Shown here: positions 19,008 to 27,465 of the stretch, piece after piece
Layout of the letters: each line of letters opens with the position of its first letter
How positions within the stretch are numbered: the first letter of the stretch is position 1
Assembly (NCBI GenBank): GCA_020723285.1
Contig: DYJE01000023.1
Location: forward strand, 1 to 64,000
Reading direction: 5' to 3'
Length of the DNA stretch: 64,000 bases
Source of the DNA: Desulforapulum autotrophicum
GTDB taxonomy: Bacteria; Desulfobacterota; Desulfobacteria; Desulfobacterales; Desulfolunaceae
Program-made: the position numbers and the translations under genes
Notes under the pieces: generated by a model
Told to the model about the DNA's origin: nothing
The model's input: only the letters and a program-made list of their open reading frames with translations
The model's database searches: none

Positions 19008-19502
19008 TCAGCGGGGAAGTGGTGAACTCAGAAGGCCCCGGAACACGATTTTGAGATCGGACTCCGTGATCCTTGAAATGAGGATGTCATCGTAGTCCGG
19101 TTCCTGGGGCGTCAGGACCTGATTGTCTGAGTCGTCAGGCCTTTCCACATGGAACGTGATCAGGTTTTTACGGCTGGAATCCGGGGTGAAGTTCCTGTTG
19201 TTTTCAACCCATGCCGAGGCGTCGTCGTGGGTACCCACGAAAAGAAGGTAGAGATCTTCTTTGTCTTTCACGCAGACCATGCGGTAGCCCTTGCCGATAT
19301 CGTATTTGATGCAGTTCTTGATGCGGAATTCTCCGTGTCGTGTGAATTTCCCAAAAACCGAAAGCCGTGAATCGCCGTTTCTGATGATGTTGGCGATGAT
19401 GGCGTCGGCTTTTTTCGCGGCGGATACGGCCATTTTTTCCGAACTGCGCATGGCATCGAGCATTTTTTCGAATCGGGGGTTGCTGTGTACGTAGCGGATC
19501 AT
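19008..19502 (-). CDS. RelE/HigB-like domain protein (orphan toxin-like)
   Basis: A 164-residue protein. Its centre (NCIKYDIGKGYRMVCVKDKE, then LYLLFVGTHDDASAWVENN) matches the pattern of RelE/HigB-type ribosome-dependent mRNases: a basic beta strand, a GYR core, a hydrophobic strand and a GxHDD turn. The N-terminal helices and a polar, acidic C-terminal extension are additional. No antitoxin-like ORF is adjacent: upstream is the repeat region, downstream the gap before the kinase operon. It is therefore an orphan toxin homologue or a repurposed domain. Family assignment is moderate; activity is unknown. Confidence 0.55.
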   Translation of the reverse strand: MIRYVHSNPRFEKMLDAMRSSEKMAVSAAKKADAIIANIIRNGDSRLSVFGKFTRHGEFRIKNCIKYDIGKGYRMVCVKDKEDLYLLFVGTHDDASAWVENNRNFTPDSSRKNLITFHVERPDDSDNQVLTPQEPDYDDILISRITESDLKIVFRGLLSSPLPR

Positions 19503-19539
19503 GGTATCCTCTTGCTCAGGGAAAAAAGGTGAAACGTCT

Positions 19540-19590
19540 GTAGGCTGGGCTTTCGCCCACCATCGTGTGGTGGGCGAAAGCCCACCCTAC
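19540..19590. repeat. Long perfect-hairpin intergenic repeat
   Basis: GTAGG-TGGGCTTTCGCCCACCA and its reverse complement form arms of about 22 bp with one bulged base, around the loop TCGTG. This is a REP/MITE-like extragenic palindrome. A related GCCCAT/ATGGGC hairpin occurs at 42242-42269. Confidence 0.7.
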
Positions 19591-19641
19591 GGTGTTTTGT
19601 TTTATGCGAGCTGCATTGCAAAAAAACAGGGTGTAAAGTCA

Positions 19642-19663
19642 GGGGCACGGTTACCCGTGCCCC
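19642..19663. repeat. GGGGCACGG hairpin
   Basis: GGGGCACGG (19642-19650) and CCGTGCCCC (19655-19663) form a 9-bp stem with a 4-nt loop, about 80 nt after the stop of the IscA-like gene on the minus strand. A T-run follows only after some 14 nt, so it is an extragenic palindrome or a weak terminator. Confidence 0.5.
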
Positions 19664-19741
19664 TTCGATCTCCGGCAGGTCATTCAAAAGCTTCAGGGAT
19701 AAGCCTTGTGTGAATAAAAGACCGGAGACCGTTATCGTCGA

Positions 19742-20059
19742 TCAGGACGAGCAGCAGGACCCTTCCGTTCCGCAGGACGAGCATCCGCCGCCCAGCTGAA
19801 GGCTGGATGTCACCTTGAAACCGGTTTCGATGTAGTCCACGGCGATGGGCTGTGCGTGTTCGAGAAATTCCCGGTCCACCAGGAAATCGAAGCCGCCGAA
19901 ATTGAACACCTGGTCCGTGGTTTTCTTTTCGTCCAGAGCCATGGCCAGCTGGGGTCCGCCGCAGCCGCCGCTGTGGAGAAACACCCGGACGGGCATGACG
20001 TCTTTTCCGTTGAAGTATTCCCGGATCTGTTCCTGGGCTTTTTCGGTTACGTTAAACAT
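19742..20059 (-). CDS. IscA/HesB-like Fe-S protein
   Basis: A 105-residue A-type Fe-S carrier-like protein. The fold signature is visible (VTEKAQEQIREYF, VFLHSGGCGGPQLAMALDE, GFDFLVDREFLEHAQ, VDYIETG). Canonical IscA carries a C-terminal CxC pair; here the tail is CSSCGTEGSCCSS, preceded by an internal Cys in SGGCGG, so the metal site is modified. The gene lies downstream of flxA in the same orientation, separated by about 280 bases of repeats. It may help deliver clusters to the Fe-S-rich Flx-Hdr proteins. That role is inferred from context. Confidence 0.85.
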   Translation of the reverse strand: MFNVTEKAQEQIREYFNGKDVMPVRVFLHSGGCGGPQLAMALDEKKTTDQVFNFGGFDFLVDREFLEHAQPIAVDYIETGFKVTSSLQLGGGCSSCGTEGSCCSS

Positions 20060-20109
20060 AGGAATTTTCCTTTTTTTCAGAGAGTTTGTTTTCTCGCTGC
20101 TCCGTCAAG

Positions 20110-20336
20110 TTTGAGGATCGGGTCATTTGTCGGGTTTGAAGAACCCGACCTACGAGGGTCCGTCACATGACCCGATCCTTTATTTGGACGTTCAACGGCG
20201 ATGGTCTGTATTATGAACCGATCCGTTGCTGAGAGAGCCTATCGTAGGTCGGGTTGAGGCACGAAACCCGACACATGGCCCCCATCCTTTATTGGACGTT
20301 GAACGTTGGGTGTTGGACGTTCAACGTTCATCATTA
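20110..20336. repeat. Cluster of intergenic palindromic repeats
   Basis: Two GTCGGGTT/AACCCGAC hairpins (20129-20149 and 20248-20272) are each followed by a version of GACCCGATCCTTTAT. A GAACGTT/AACGTTC tract (about 20285-20333) is of the type that translates as NVERPTPNVQR in one frame. A further hairpin copy lies at 32597-32622 and a GAACGTTGGACGTT tract at 22345-22382. No gene is present here. Confidence 0.7.
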
Positions 20337-21179
20337 TTAATATTCCTTGGGCGTCAGATTGATCTGGTCCAGGGTGAACACCGGGCCGTCCTTGCACACC
20401 AGTTCCCGGCCGATGTTGCAGCGTCCGCACATGCCGATGCCGCACTTCATCCGGTTTTCAAGGCTCATGATGATGTGGTCGTGCTTGTATCCCAGTTTTT
20501 CCAGGACAGGCAGAGTGAACTTGATCATGATGGGCGGACCGCAGACGATGGCATAGGTGTCGTCGGATGCCTGGGGAGCCACTTTTTCCGTGACGGCCGG
20601 GGTGAAACCCACATGGTAGTTCCAGTTCGGGGCCTCGCTGTCCACGGTGAGGTGCATGCGGATGTCGTCCCGCTTTTCCCATTCCACCAGCTCATCCTTG
20701 TAAAGCAGCATGCCCGGTGTACGCGCGCCGTAGACCACGTCGATGTTGCCGTAATCTCCCCGGTTTTTCGGGTCCAGCATCATCTTGATGGATGAACGTA
20801 AGGTCGTGAAGGCGAAACCGCCGCCGATGATCAGGATGTTTTTTCCTTTCAAGGTGTCCCAGGGATACCAGTTGCCCAAGGGTCCCCGGATACCCATGGT
20901 TTCACCGACCTTCATGCTGTGCAGATACTGGGTGACTTTTCCGGTTTTAAACACGGTGAACATCACAAAGCCTTTTTCCGTGGGCGAGCTGGCGATCCCG
21001 ATGGGGATTTCGCCCTGGCCCGGAATGGACAGTTCGGCGAACTGACCGGCCTTGTAAGAGAATTTTTCTTCATCTCCCGGATTTTTAAAGACAAACCGGA
21101 AGGTTTTCAAACTTTTGTCTTCGGTGGCGACCTGTATGTCATCGATCGTCACCGGATAGGGTACATAGGGATTAATCAC
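20337..21179 (-). CDS. flxA: FlxA-like FAD/NAD(P)H oxidoreductase subunit
   Basis: A 280-residue ferredoxin-reductase-type flavoprotein, the presumed NAD(H)-reactive subunit of the Flx-Hdr complex. An FAD-binding barrel (GQFAELSIPG, IGIASSP) precedes the NAD-binding region (KNILIIGGGFAFTTLRS, CGPPIMIKF). The C-terminus carries CGIGMCGRC plus a later Cys (C-x4-C-x2-C-x8-C), the [2Fe-2S] site shared with PyrK and AsrB. By family knowledge NADH oxidation here feeds electrons toward HdrA. It is the last flx gene, 16 nt after flxB, which implies co-translation. The order matches Flx-Hdr clusters of Desulfovibrio. Family is certain; the Flx name rests on synteny. Confidence 0.9.
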   Translation of the reverse strand: MINPYVPYPVTIDDIQVATEDKSLKTFRFVFKNPGDEEKFSYKAGQFAELSIPGQGEIPIGIASSPTEKGFVMFTVFKTGKVTQYLHSMKVGETMGIRGPLGNWYPWDTLKGKNILIIGGGFAFTTLRSSIKMMLDPKNRGDYGNIDVVYGARTPGMLLYKDELVEWEKRDDIRMHLTVDSEAPNWNYHVGFTPAVTEKVAPQASDDTYAIVCGPPIMIKFTLPVLEKLGYKHDHIIMSLENRMKCGIGMCGRCNIGRELVCKDGPVFTLDQINLTPKEY

Positions 21180-21195
21180 GGTTCATCTCCTTACG

Positions 21196-22236
21196 TTACT
21201 TGTTCATAGTCTCACAGATTTCCCGGATGTCGATGTTCGCCGGGCATTGGCGCACGCAACGGCCGCATCCCACACACATGATTCCTTCACCGTATTTGTC
21301 TGCGAAGTACTTCAGTTTATGCATGAAACGCTGGCGTGTCCGCTGATATCGGTGTTCACGGGGGTTGTGGCCGGAACCGTGGAGGGTGAAAAGGCCGGTC
21401 ATGCAGGAATCCCAGTTTTTGATTCGGACGCCCTTGGTGCCGAAATTTTCGTCCTGGATGTCGAAACACCAGCAGGTGGGACAGGCGTAAGTGCAGGTGC
21501 CGCAGTTGATGCAGGCGAACGCCGTGTTTTCCCAATGATCGGCTTCGAACAGTTCGAGAACGGTCTTCTTTTCGATCTTGTCAAAGGCGATTTTGGAGCT
21601 GATCGCCTCTTCCGCGGTTTTTTTCATGGCTTCGATGCGTGTGGACACATCCGATCCGGCCTCTTTGGAAAAACCGGCGGCCTTGGCCCAGGCATCGCCT
21701 TTGTCCGTGAGGATCTTGGCGTAGAAGTCGCCTTCTTCACCGGCAGCGACCAGAAGGACGTCGAGACCTTTTTCATCAAAGGGACCGGTGCCGCAGGACG
21801 TGGAGAAGTCCGTGGACGAAGGGCTGTTTACCGCAAGGCCCACAAAGGTGATGGCCTCGTAAGCGTTCAGGAAATAGGGGTCCTGGTAATCGCCGTTGTC
21901 GTAGTTCATTTTCAGAATCTGAAGGGCCCGGGCGTCGTAGGGGCGGATACCGATGACGGCCCGTTTGGGGTACTCTTTTTTAGCTTCCTTCATGATGTTG
22001 CAGTCCGGGTCGTTAGGATCGGTGCTGAAGGTCATCATGATTTCCGATTTGGGAAACACCAGGGCCTTGGGGGAAAGACGGGTGTCGGTTCCCGTAAGGT
22101 CCGGCATCTGGCCTTTGTCTAACACTTTAAAATCGAAATCGTCTTTTTCCCTGACCGGGCCGACGAGCTGGTAAACTTCGGCTGATGCCGCAAGCCCCTT
22201 GACCCAGCTTTCCCTGTCGATATGGTATATTTTCAT
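21196..22236 (-). CDS. flxB: FlxB-like AsrA-type 4Fe-4S subunit
   Basis: 346 residues resembling the AsrA/sulfhydrogenase-beta family. The C-terminal third binds two [4Fe-4S] clusters: CINCGTCTYACPTCWC (about residues 242-257) and CVGCGRCVRQCPANID (about 322-337). The N-terminal two thirds is the family's alpha/beta domain (GIRPYDARALQILKMNY). It should relay electrons between FlxA and the rest of the complex in the cytoplasm. It lies between flxC (178 nt upstream, with a repeat in the gap) and flxA (16 nt). The B/C assignment of the two Fe-S subunits follows gene order and could be swapped. Confidence 0.85.
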   Translation of the reverse strand: MKIYHIDRESWVKGLAASAEVYQLVGPVREKDDFDFKVLDKGQMPDLTGTDTRLSPKALVFPKSEIMMTFSTDPNDPDCNIMKEAKKEYPKRAVIGIRPYDARALQILKMNYDNGDYQDPYFLNAYEAITFVGLAVNSPSSTDFSTSCGTGPFDEKGLDVLLVAAGEEGDFYAKILTDKGDAWAKAAGFSKEAGSDVSTRIEAMKKTAEEAISSKIAFDKIEKKTVLELFEADHWENTAFACINCGTCTYACPTCWCFDIQDENFGTKGVRIKNWDSCMTGLFTLHGSGHNPREHRYQRTRQRFMHKLKYFADKYGEGIMCVGCGRCVRQCPANIDIREICETMNK

Positions 22237-22339
22237 GGTTTACTTCCCTTTCGCTTTGGTCGTTCAATCATTTATCGTTCCAACCATTTTCGATGGGTGG
22301 TTCGTGAGTGGAATCCATCATAAAAAAGGAGTTATCCTC

Positions 22340-22385
22340 AATTCGATGTTGAACGTTGGACGTTCGATGTTGGACGTTCAATCGT
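22340..22385. repeat. GAACGTTGGACGTT tract in the flxC-flxB gap
   Basis: Degenerate direct and inverted copies of TTGAACGTT/TTGGACGTT occupy the 178-nt gap between flxC and flxB. They are the same repeat type as at 20285-20333 and probably lie within the transcript. Confidence 0.6.
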
Positions 22386-22414
22386 TTATCCATTCACGGT
22401 GTCCTGCAATCGCC

Positions 22415-23362
22415 TTATTTGATGAACTCTTCGGGATCATGTGTGGTGAACGTGTCGAGGGCCGGTCTGACATCGCTGGTCATACCCGCTTCCCATCCGA
22501 ACCGTTCGTAACAGGATTTTTCCAGTTTGCCGGTCAGGAGCCGTACCTTGATGTTCATGGGGCAGGCTGCCTCGCAGGCTCCGCAGTCCGTACAGCGTCC
22601 GGCGCAGTGAAAGGCCCGTAACGTATGGTAGGTTCTGACGTCCACGGGATCGTCGCCTTTCCCTACCCACTGGGGACGGGATTCGTCCACGAAACAGGTG
22701 GGGCAGTAACACAAGGGGCAGGCGTTCTTGCATGCGTAGCAGCGGGTGCAGCCGGAAAGGAGGTCGTCGAAGAAAGCCCATCGTTCATCGGCGCTCATGG
22801 CTTCGATTTTTTCGATGGCGTCGTTGTTCCTTGTCGTGTTGACTTCCGGGACCGGGTCGGCTGCGGGGATGTCGTTGATCACCGGGTTCCGGTGAAGGCA
22901 GCGGATGCAGTTGTCCTGGAGAAGGTCGTTCTTGTCCGCCGTTTTTTCACCTTTGGCCGTTTTCACCGTGATCTTGCCGCCCGCTTCCGTGAGTGTGAGA
23001 ATGTCCCCTCCGGCCAGTTCTTTAAGCCGGGTTTTATCGGTCATGCCGGTGCAGGGAACGCCGATGACGGTGACCTGTTCCCGGCTGATCCGGCGTTCCA
23101 CGATGTGGGTGTTGATGTTTCTCGAATCGCAGCCCTTGGCCACGATGCCCACCTTGTCTTTCCGGTGGGTGAGGTAATTGGCCAGATTCAACCGGCACTG
23201 GGAATCCCAGACCAGTTTATCAGCGTCTTCCGGCGTCTTTGCAAGAAAGGGTTCGTTTACCCCAGGGAGCGTGCCGCTTTTGTAGCCGATCACCACGTCC
23301 ACCTTGCCGCTCTTGAGAAGATCACTTGAAATTTTTCGAATGTTCTCCGTGTAGTTGATCAT
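22415..23362 (-). CDS. flxC: FlxC-like 4Fe-4S subunit (FrhB-like N-terminus)
   Basis: 315 residues. The N-terminal part (KVDVVIGYKSG, VGIVAKGCDSRN, VTVIGVPCTGM) resembles the FrhB/coenzyme-F420 hydrogenase beta family. An intermediate Cys pair follows (DNCIRCLHRNP), then CTRCYACKNACPLCYC and CTDCGACEAACPMNI, two ferredoxin-type [4Fe-4S] motifs. It is an electron-transfer subunit of the cytoplasmic Flx-Hdr complex. It follows flxD after about 220 bases that hold a pair of palindromic repeats. Family membership is clear; the exact position in the electron path is inferred. Confidence 0.85.
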   Translation of the reverse strand: MINYTENIRKISSDLLKSGKVDVVIGYKSGTLPGVNEPFLAKTPEDADKLVWDSQCRLNLANYLTHRKDKVGIVAKGCDSRNINTHIVERRISREQVTVIGVPCTGMTDKTRLKELAGGDILTLTEAGGKITVKTAKGEKTADKNDLLQDNCIRCLHRNPVINDIPAADPVPEVNTTRNNDAIEKIEAMSADERWAFFDDLLSGCTRCYACKNACPLCYCPTCFVDESRPQWVGKGDDPVDVRTYHTLRAFHCAGRCTDCGACEAACPMNIKVRLLTGKLEKSCYERFGWEAGMTSDVRPALDTFTTHDPEEFIK

Positions 23363-23434
23363 GTTTTATTCAGCCTCCAGGCCGGTTATGACACCGGCCG
23401 ATTATTTTTTAACATGTTTTGACTGCTTGGTTTT

Positions 23435-23572
23435 GCCTCCGGCGGCCCTTCCGGGGGACCCGATTTTAAAAATCTGGACACATGGGTTGGGAGTACGACC
23501 CAAAGTGCACCCTTCCCAAACCTGTTTGTCAAACTTTTCAAAAGTTTGGCCCCCGGCAGGGCCGCCGGAGGC
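23435..23572. repeat. Paired GCCTCCGGCGGC palindromic element (flxD-flxC gap)
   Basis: Two inverted copies face each other. One starts GCCTCCGGCGGCCCTTCC and continues into ATTTTAAAAAT. The other has CAAACTTTTCAAAAGTTTG (23530-23548, a perfect palindrome), then CCCGGCAGGGCCGCCGGAGGC. Same family: 27466-27640, 42289-42309, 61902-61951 and 63528-63569. Confidence 0.75.
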
Positions 23573-23581
23573 TTGAGACCC

Positions 23582-24019
23582 TTAAGCCGCGATTTCACCT
23601 GGCGTTTTTTTGATGAAATGCTTGGCAGGCCCCAGCTTTTTCACTTCCGCGATCACGTCATTGGCCACCTGGGCGAACTTCACCCCTTCCGCCGACGAGA
23701 TCCACGAGAAATGAAGCCGTCCCGGTTCGATGCCCTGATACTCCAGAAGCTCCTTGAGAAGGGTGAACTTACGCCGTGCGTAGTAGTTGCCTTCGATGTA
23801 GTGGCAGTCGCCGGGATGACACCCGGAAACCCACACGGCATCGGCCCCTTTGCGGAGTGCGGCAAGGATCATCTTGGGCGAGATACGGCCCGAGCAGGGA
23901 ACGCGGACCACCCGCATGTTGGGCGGATACTGAAAACGGCTGACACCGGCCAGATCGGCCGCGCCGTAGCTGCACCAGTTGCAGAGAAACGTGATAATCT
24001 TAGGTTCAAAATCAGTCAT
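23582..24019 (-). CDS. flxD: FlxD/MvhD-type [2Fe-2S] subunit
   Basis: 145 residues, the size of MvhD/FlpD. Five Cys form the family's [2Fe-2S] region: CNWCSYGAAD (about residues 13-22), then RVPCSGRI, GCHPGDCHYIEGN. MvhD hands electrons to HdrA in methanogens, and FlxD has the same position in Flx-Hdr complexes. Here it sits directly downstream of hdrA, separated by a 386-base repeat-filled gap. The strong GGAG-like ribosome site just before the ATG supports the start. Very confident in the family. Confidence 0.93.
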   Translation of the reverse strand: MTDFEPKIITFLCNWCSYGAADLAGVSRFQYPPNMRVVRVPCSGRISPKMILAALRKGADAVWVSGCHPGDCHYIEGNYYARRKFTLLKELLEYQGIEPGRLHFSWISSAEGVKFAQVANDVIAEVKKLGPAKHFIKKTPGEIAA

Positions 24020-24084
24020 ATATGACCTCCTTGTATTTTTTTTGGTTGCCCTGTCTTCGGCGGCCCTCAGGGCATAACCGTCAG

Positions 24085-24350
24085 GATAGGGCTCTATCTA
24101 AATGATACAATCCTAATCGAATCCCAAAGGGATTCCGTATCATAGCCCAGGGTTGCGGCAACGCCGCTACCCTGGGTTCTCCGGGGAGCATCCCCAACCC
24201 CAACGGGGTTGCGTCCGGATAGGGAAGATTCATGGGAATGTGACCCAACCCCTTTGGGGTTGAACATCATCATCGGCCATGCCCCAGGGTAGCGGCGATG
24301 CCGCAACCCTGGGCTTTATGCCGGAGCCCCGTTGGGGCAAAAAATGATGT
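24085..24350. repeat. Large inverted-repeat array in the hdrA-flxD gap
   Basis: CCCAGGGTTGCGG..CCGCTACCCTGGG (about 24145-24176) recurs inverted at 24283-24314. Each is itself palindromic. Between and around them are small hairpins of the CCCCAACGGGGTTG type (CCAACCCCAACGGGGTTG, CCAACCCCTTTGGGGTTG, AATCCCAAAGGGATT, GCCCCGTTGGGGC). There is no ORF. It is a mobile or amplified palindromic element sitting inside a presumed operon. Confidence 0.75.
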
Positions 24351-24405
24351 ATGGCGATAGTCTGACAGCAATGACCCGCCGGAGGCATCACTCCCAACAA
24401 ACCCA

Positions 24406-27400
24406 TCAGGCATTCTCGATCATGGCAAACAACTGGCCGTCTTCAAATCCTTTCAGTACCAGAGCGCCCGACCTGCAGGACGCCACGCAGGAACCGCAGC
24501 CTTTGCAGAGAACCGGATTGATCTGGGCTTTGCCCTTGTCCCGTCCTTCCATGACCATGGAGGGGGCGTTGTAGGGGCAGACCGTGACACAGACTTCGCA
24601 GCCGGTACAGAACGCCGGGTTGACCTTGGCGATGTTGCCGCTGGTGTTGATGGACTTCTGGGACAACAGGCGGGTCGCGCTGGATGACGCGGCCTGGGCC
24701 TGGGCGATGCTTTCGTCCACGGGTTTCGGGTAATGGGCGAGACCGCAAAGGAACACGCCGTCCACCGCGAAGTCGCTGGGGGCCAGTTTCACGTGGGCTT
24801 CGGCGAAGAAACCGTCGGCGTTCATCGGAACTTTGAAGAACTGGGCCAGTTGCTCATCCCTGTAGGGTACGACGGCGGTGGCCAAAGTCAGCATGTCCGC
24901 CGTGATTTCCACCGGACGTTTCAGAACATGGTCGGTGACCGTAATGGTGAGGCCGTCTTTGCCGGTCGCGACCACAGGTTTGTTCGCCACGTCGTAACGG
25001 ATGAAGATCACACCTTTTTCACGGGCTTCCTTGTACAGGGCTTCCCGTTCACCGTAGGTGCGGATGTCCCGGTAAAGAACGAAAATCGCCATGTCCGGGT
25101 TCAGCTCCTTGAGGTGAAGGGCGCTGGCCGCCGTATGGGTGCAGCAGATGCGTGAACAGTAGGGCCGTTCCGGCTCACGGGAACCCACGCACTGGATGAA
25201 CACGGCGGATTTCATGGTTTTAAGGGAAGGGTCGTTGTCAATGAACTTCCGGTCCAGCTCAAGGCCGGTGAGAACTCGGCTGTCCTTGCCGTACAGGTAT
25301 TCGTCGGGTTTCAGTTCCGTGGCGCCGGTGGCCACGATGGCGACCCCGTGACGCAGGGTTTCCTTGGTGCCTTTCACCGACAGGGTGGTGTCGAAATTGC
25401 CCACGAAGCCGTCCACAGAGGTGATCTCGGTGTTGGTGAGAACCCGGATTTTGTGATTCGCTTCCACATCCCGGATCAGATGGGCGAGGCCGTCCTGAAT
25501 GGATTCACCCTTGGATGTGGCAAAAAGGTTTTTTGCCTGACCGCCCAGAGAGCCTTCGCGTTCGATGAGGCTGACCTGATAGCCCTGGGATGCCAGGGAT
25601 TTGGCCGCCGTCATGCCCGATATCCCGCCGCCGATGACCACGGCGTTCTGGTCGATATCCAGTCTGGCTTCGGTGAGGGGCTCAAACAAGGTGACCTTGG
25701 CCGCCGCCATGCGGACCATTTCCATGGCTTTTTCGGTGGCTTCCTTGGGGAAATCCTTGTGGACCCAGGACCCGTGGTTTCGGATGTTGACCATTTCGAA
25801 CAGATACCGGTTCAATCCGGCGCTCTGGAGGGTTTCCTGGAACAGGGGGTCGTGGGTTCTCGGCGTGCAGGCCGCCACGATGATGCGGTTGAGATTCTTT
25901 TCCTTGATCACTTTGGAGATGAAGTCCTGGGTGTCCTGGGAGCAGGAGTACATGTTGTTGGTCACGTATTCCACGTAAGGCAGGGTGGCGGCGAAATCCC
26001 GAACCCTCTCCACATCAATGACTCCGGCGATGTTGGTGCCGCAGTGGCAGACGAAGACGCCGATGCGGGGACGTTCGCCGGTGATGTTGATTTCAGGGGG
26101 CACGGTCACGGATTTCGTGAGGGTGTTCCGGCCTTCGGTGAGCGCCGACCCCGCGCAAAGGGCGGCGGAGCCCGCTTCCACCACGCTCTGGGGAATGTCT
26201 TTGGGACCCTGGAGGGCGCCGCACACATAGATGCCGTCACGGCTGGTGGCCACGGGGTTGAACGAACTGGTTTTCACGAATCCGCCGGCGGTGAGGTCCA
26301 CGCCCAGCTTGCCGCACAGGTCTTTCACATCAGGGGGGATTTCCATGCCCACGCTAAGGACCACGATGTCGTAAAGGTCACGCACCACCTTTCCGGTGCT
26401 GTCATCCACGAAATCCACCACCTGACCGGGACCTGTGGGGTTTTTGAAGATGGAATGGACACGGCAGCGGACGAACTTGATGCCGTGTTTTTCCTTGGCT
26501 TCGTTGTAGCAGCTTTCAAAGCCCTTGCCGTGGGTCCGCATGTCCATGTAGAAGATGGTGCATTCCAGCTTGGGATCATGCTCCTTGGCGATGATGGCCT
26601 GTTTGATGGCGTACATGCAGCACACCGACGAGCAGTGGCCGTTGTCGCAGGTGTTGATGTCTCTCGACCCCACGCACTGGAGCCAGGCGATTTTTTTCGG
26701 CTCTTCGTGGTCGGACATGCGGATGATGTGGCCCTGGTTGGGTCCGGAGGCGGAGAGAAGACGCTCGAACTCGATGGAAGTCACCACGTCGGGGTTGTTG
26801 TCGTAGCCGTACATGTATTTGCCGGAAGGATTGTACGGCTTGAAGCCGGGGGACAAAATGATGGACCCGACATTCAAGGTCACGGTCTTGTCCTTGTCAT
26901 CGTAGTTGATGGCACCGGCCGGACATTTCTTCTCACAGTTCCCGCATTTGCCTTTGGTGAGCTTGATGCATTTGTCCGCGTCGATGCAGTATTTCAACGG
27001 AACAGCCTGGGGGTAGAGGGCGTAGATCGCTTTTCGTTTGATCAGCTTTTCGTTGTAGACATCGTCCACCTTCACCGGACATTTTTCCGTGCAGGCCCCG
27101 CAGGCGATACACTTGGTCATGTCCACGTAGCGGGCTTTCTGGAACACTTCTACCTGGAAGTCGCCTTTTTCGCCTTTCACATCCTTGACCTCGGAAAGGG
27201 TCAAAAGCTCGATGTTCATGTGACGGCCCACTTCCACGAGCTTGGGGCTCATGATGCACATGGAGCAGTCGTTGGTGGGGAAGGTCTTGTCGAGCTGCGC
27301 CATCACACCACCGATGGATGGCGATTTTTCAACCATATACACATAGTATCCCGAATTGGCGAGGTCGAGGGCGGCTTGGATACCGCCGATGCCGCCTCCC

Positions 27401-27438
27401 GCGATCAGGACCGAACCGATTGTTTTTTTATCTGACAT
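24406..27438 (-). CDS. hdrA: Heterodisulfide reductase subunit A (HdrA), two-flavin-domain form
   Basis: 1010 residues, the flavin subunit where electron bifurcation is thought to occur. The N-terminal half has an FAD site (AGGGIGGIQAALDLANSG), the HdrA Cys loop (TNDCSMCIMSPKL), ferredoxin motifs (CIACGACTEKCPVKV; CGNCEKKCPAGAI), and a later Cys cluster (CDNGHCSSVCC). A second, homologous flavin half starts near residue 605 (VIGGGISGMTAAKSLASQG, GSLGGQAKN) and has its own Cys loop (YCSRICC). The C-terminus has two more ferredoxin motifs (CTGCEVCVTVCPYNAP; CKGCGSCVASC). Methanogen HdrA is about 650 residues, so this is the duplicated form. It is followed by flxD and preceded by hdrCB across repeat-bearing gaps. 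Confidence 0.96.
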   Translation of the reverse strand: MSDKKTIGSVLIAGGGIGGIQAALDLANSGYYVYMVEKSPSIGGVMAQLDKTFPTNDCSMCIMSPKLVEVGRHMNIELLTLSEVKDVKGEKGDFQVEVFQKARYVDMTKCIACGACTEKCPVKVDDVYNEKLIKRKAIYALYPQAVPLKYCIDADKCIKLTKGKCGNCEKKCPAGAINYDDKDKTVTLNVGSIILSPGFKPYNPSGKYMYGYDNNPDVVTSIEFERLLSASGPNQGHIIRMSDHEEPKKIAWLQCVGSRDINTCDNGHCSSVCCMYAIKQAIIAKEHDPKLECTIFYMDMRTHGKGFESCYNEAKEKHGIKFVRCRVHSIFKNPTGPGQVVDFVDDSTGKVVRDLYDIVVLSVGMEIPPDVKDLCGKLGVDLTAGGFVKTSSFNPVATSRDGIYVCGALQGPKDIPQSVVEAGSAALCAGSALTEGRNTLTKSVTVPPEINITGERPRIGVFVCHCGTNIAGVIDVERVRDFAATLPYVEYVTNNMYSCSQDTQDFISKVIKEKNLNRIIVAACTPRTHDPLFQETLQSAGLNRYLFEMVNIRNHGSWVHKDFPKEATEKAMEMVRMAAAKVTLFEPLTEARLDIDQNAVVIGGGISGMTAAKSLASQGYQVSLIEREGSLGGQAKNLFATSKGESIQDGLAHLIRDVEANHKIRVLTNTEITSVDGFVGNFDTTLSVKGTKETLRHGVAIVATGATELKPDEYLYGKDSRVLTGLELDRKFIDNDPSLKTMKSAVFIQCVGSREPERPYCSRICCTHTAASALHLKELNPDMAIFVLYRDIRTYGEREALYKEAREKGVIFIRYDVANKPVVATGKDGLTITVTDHVLKRPVEITADMLTLATAVVPYRDEQLAQFFKVPMNADGFFAEAHVKLAPSDFAVDGVFLCGLAHYPKPVDESIAQAQAASSSATRLLSQKSINTSGNIAKVNPAFCTGCEVCVTVCPYNAPSMVMEGRDKGKAQINPVLCKGCGSCVASCRSGALVLKGFEDGQLFAMIENA

Positions 27439-27465
27439 GAATGTCTCCTTAGTAGTGTTCTTTCA

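Noticed and set aside
23435-24350. Possible CRISPR array in the flx-hdr gaps
   Set aside because: Repeats are palindromic, of several types, unequally spaced and without uniform spacers or cas genes.
25348-27435. Long plus-strand open frame opposite hdrA
   Set aside because: Mirror of hdrA caused by its GC-rich codons; rich in His/Gly/Val/Phe, no motif or ribosome site, whereas the minus strand encodes a complete HdrA.
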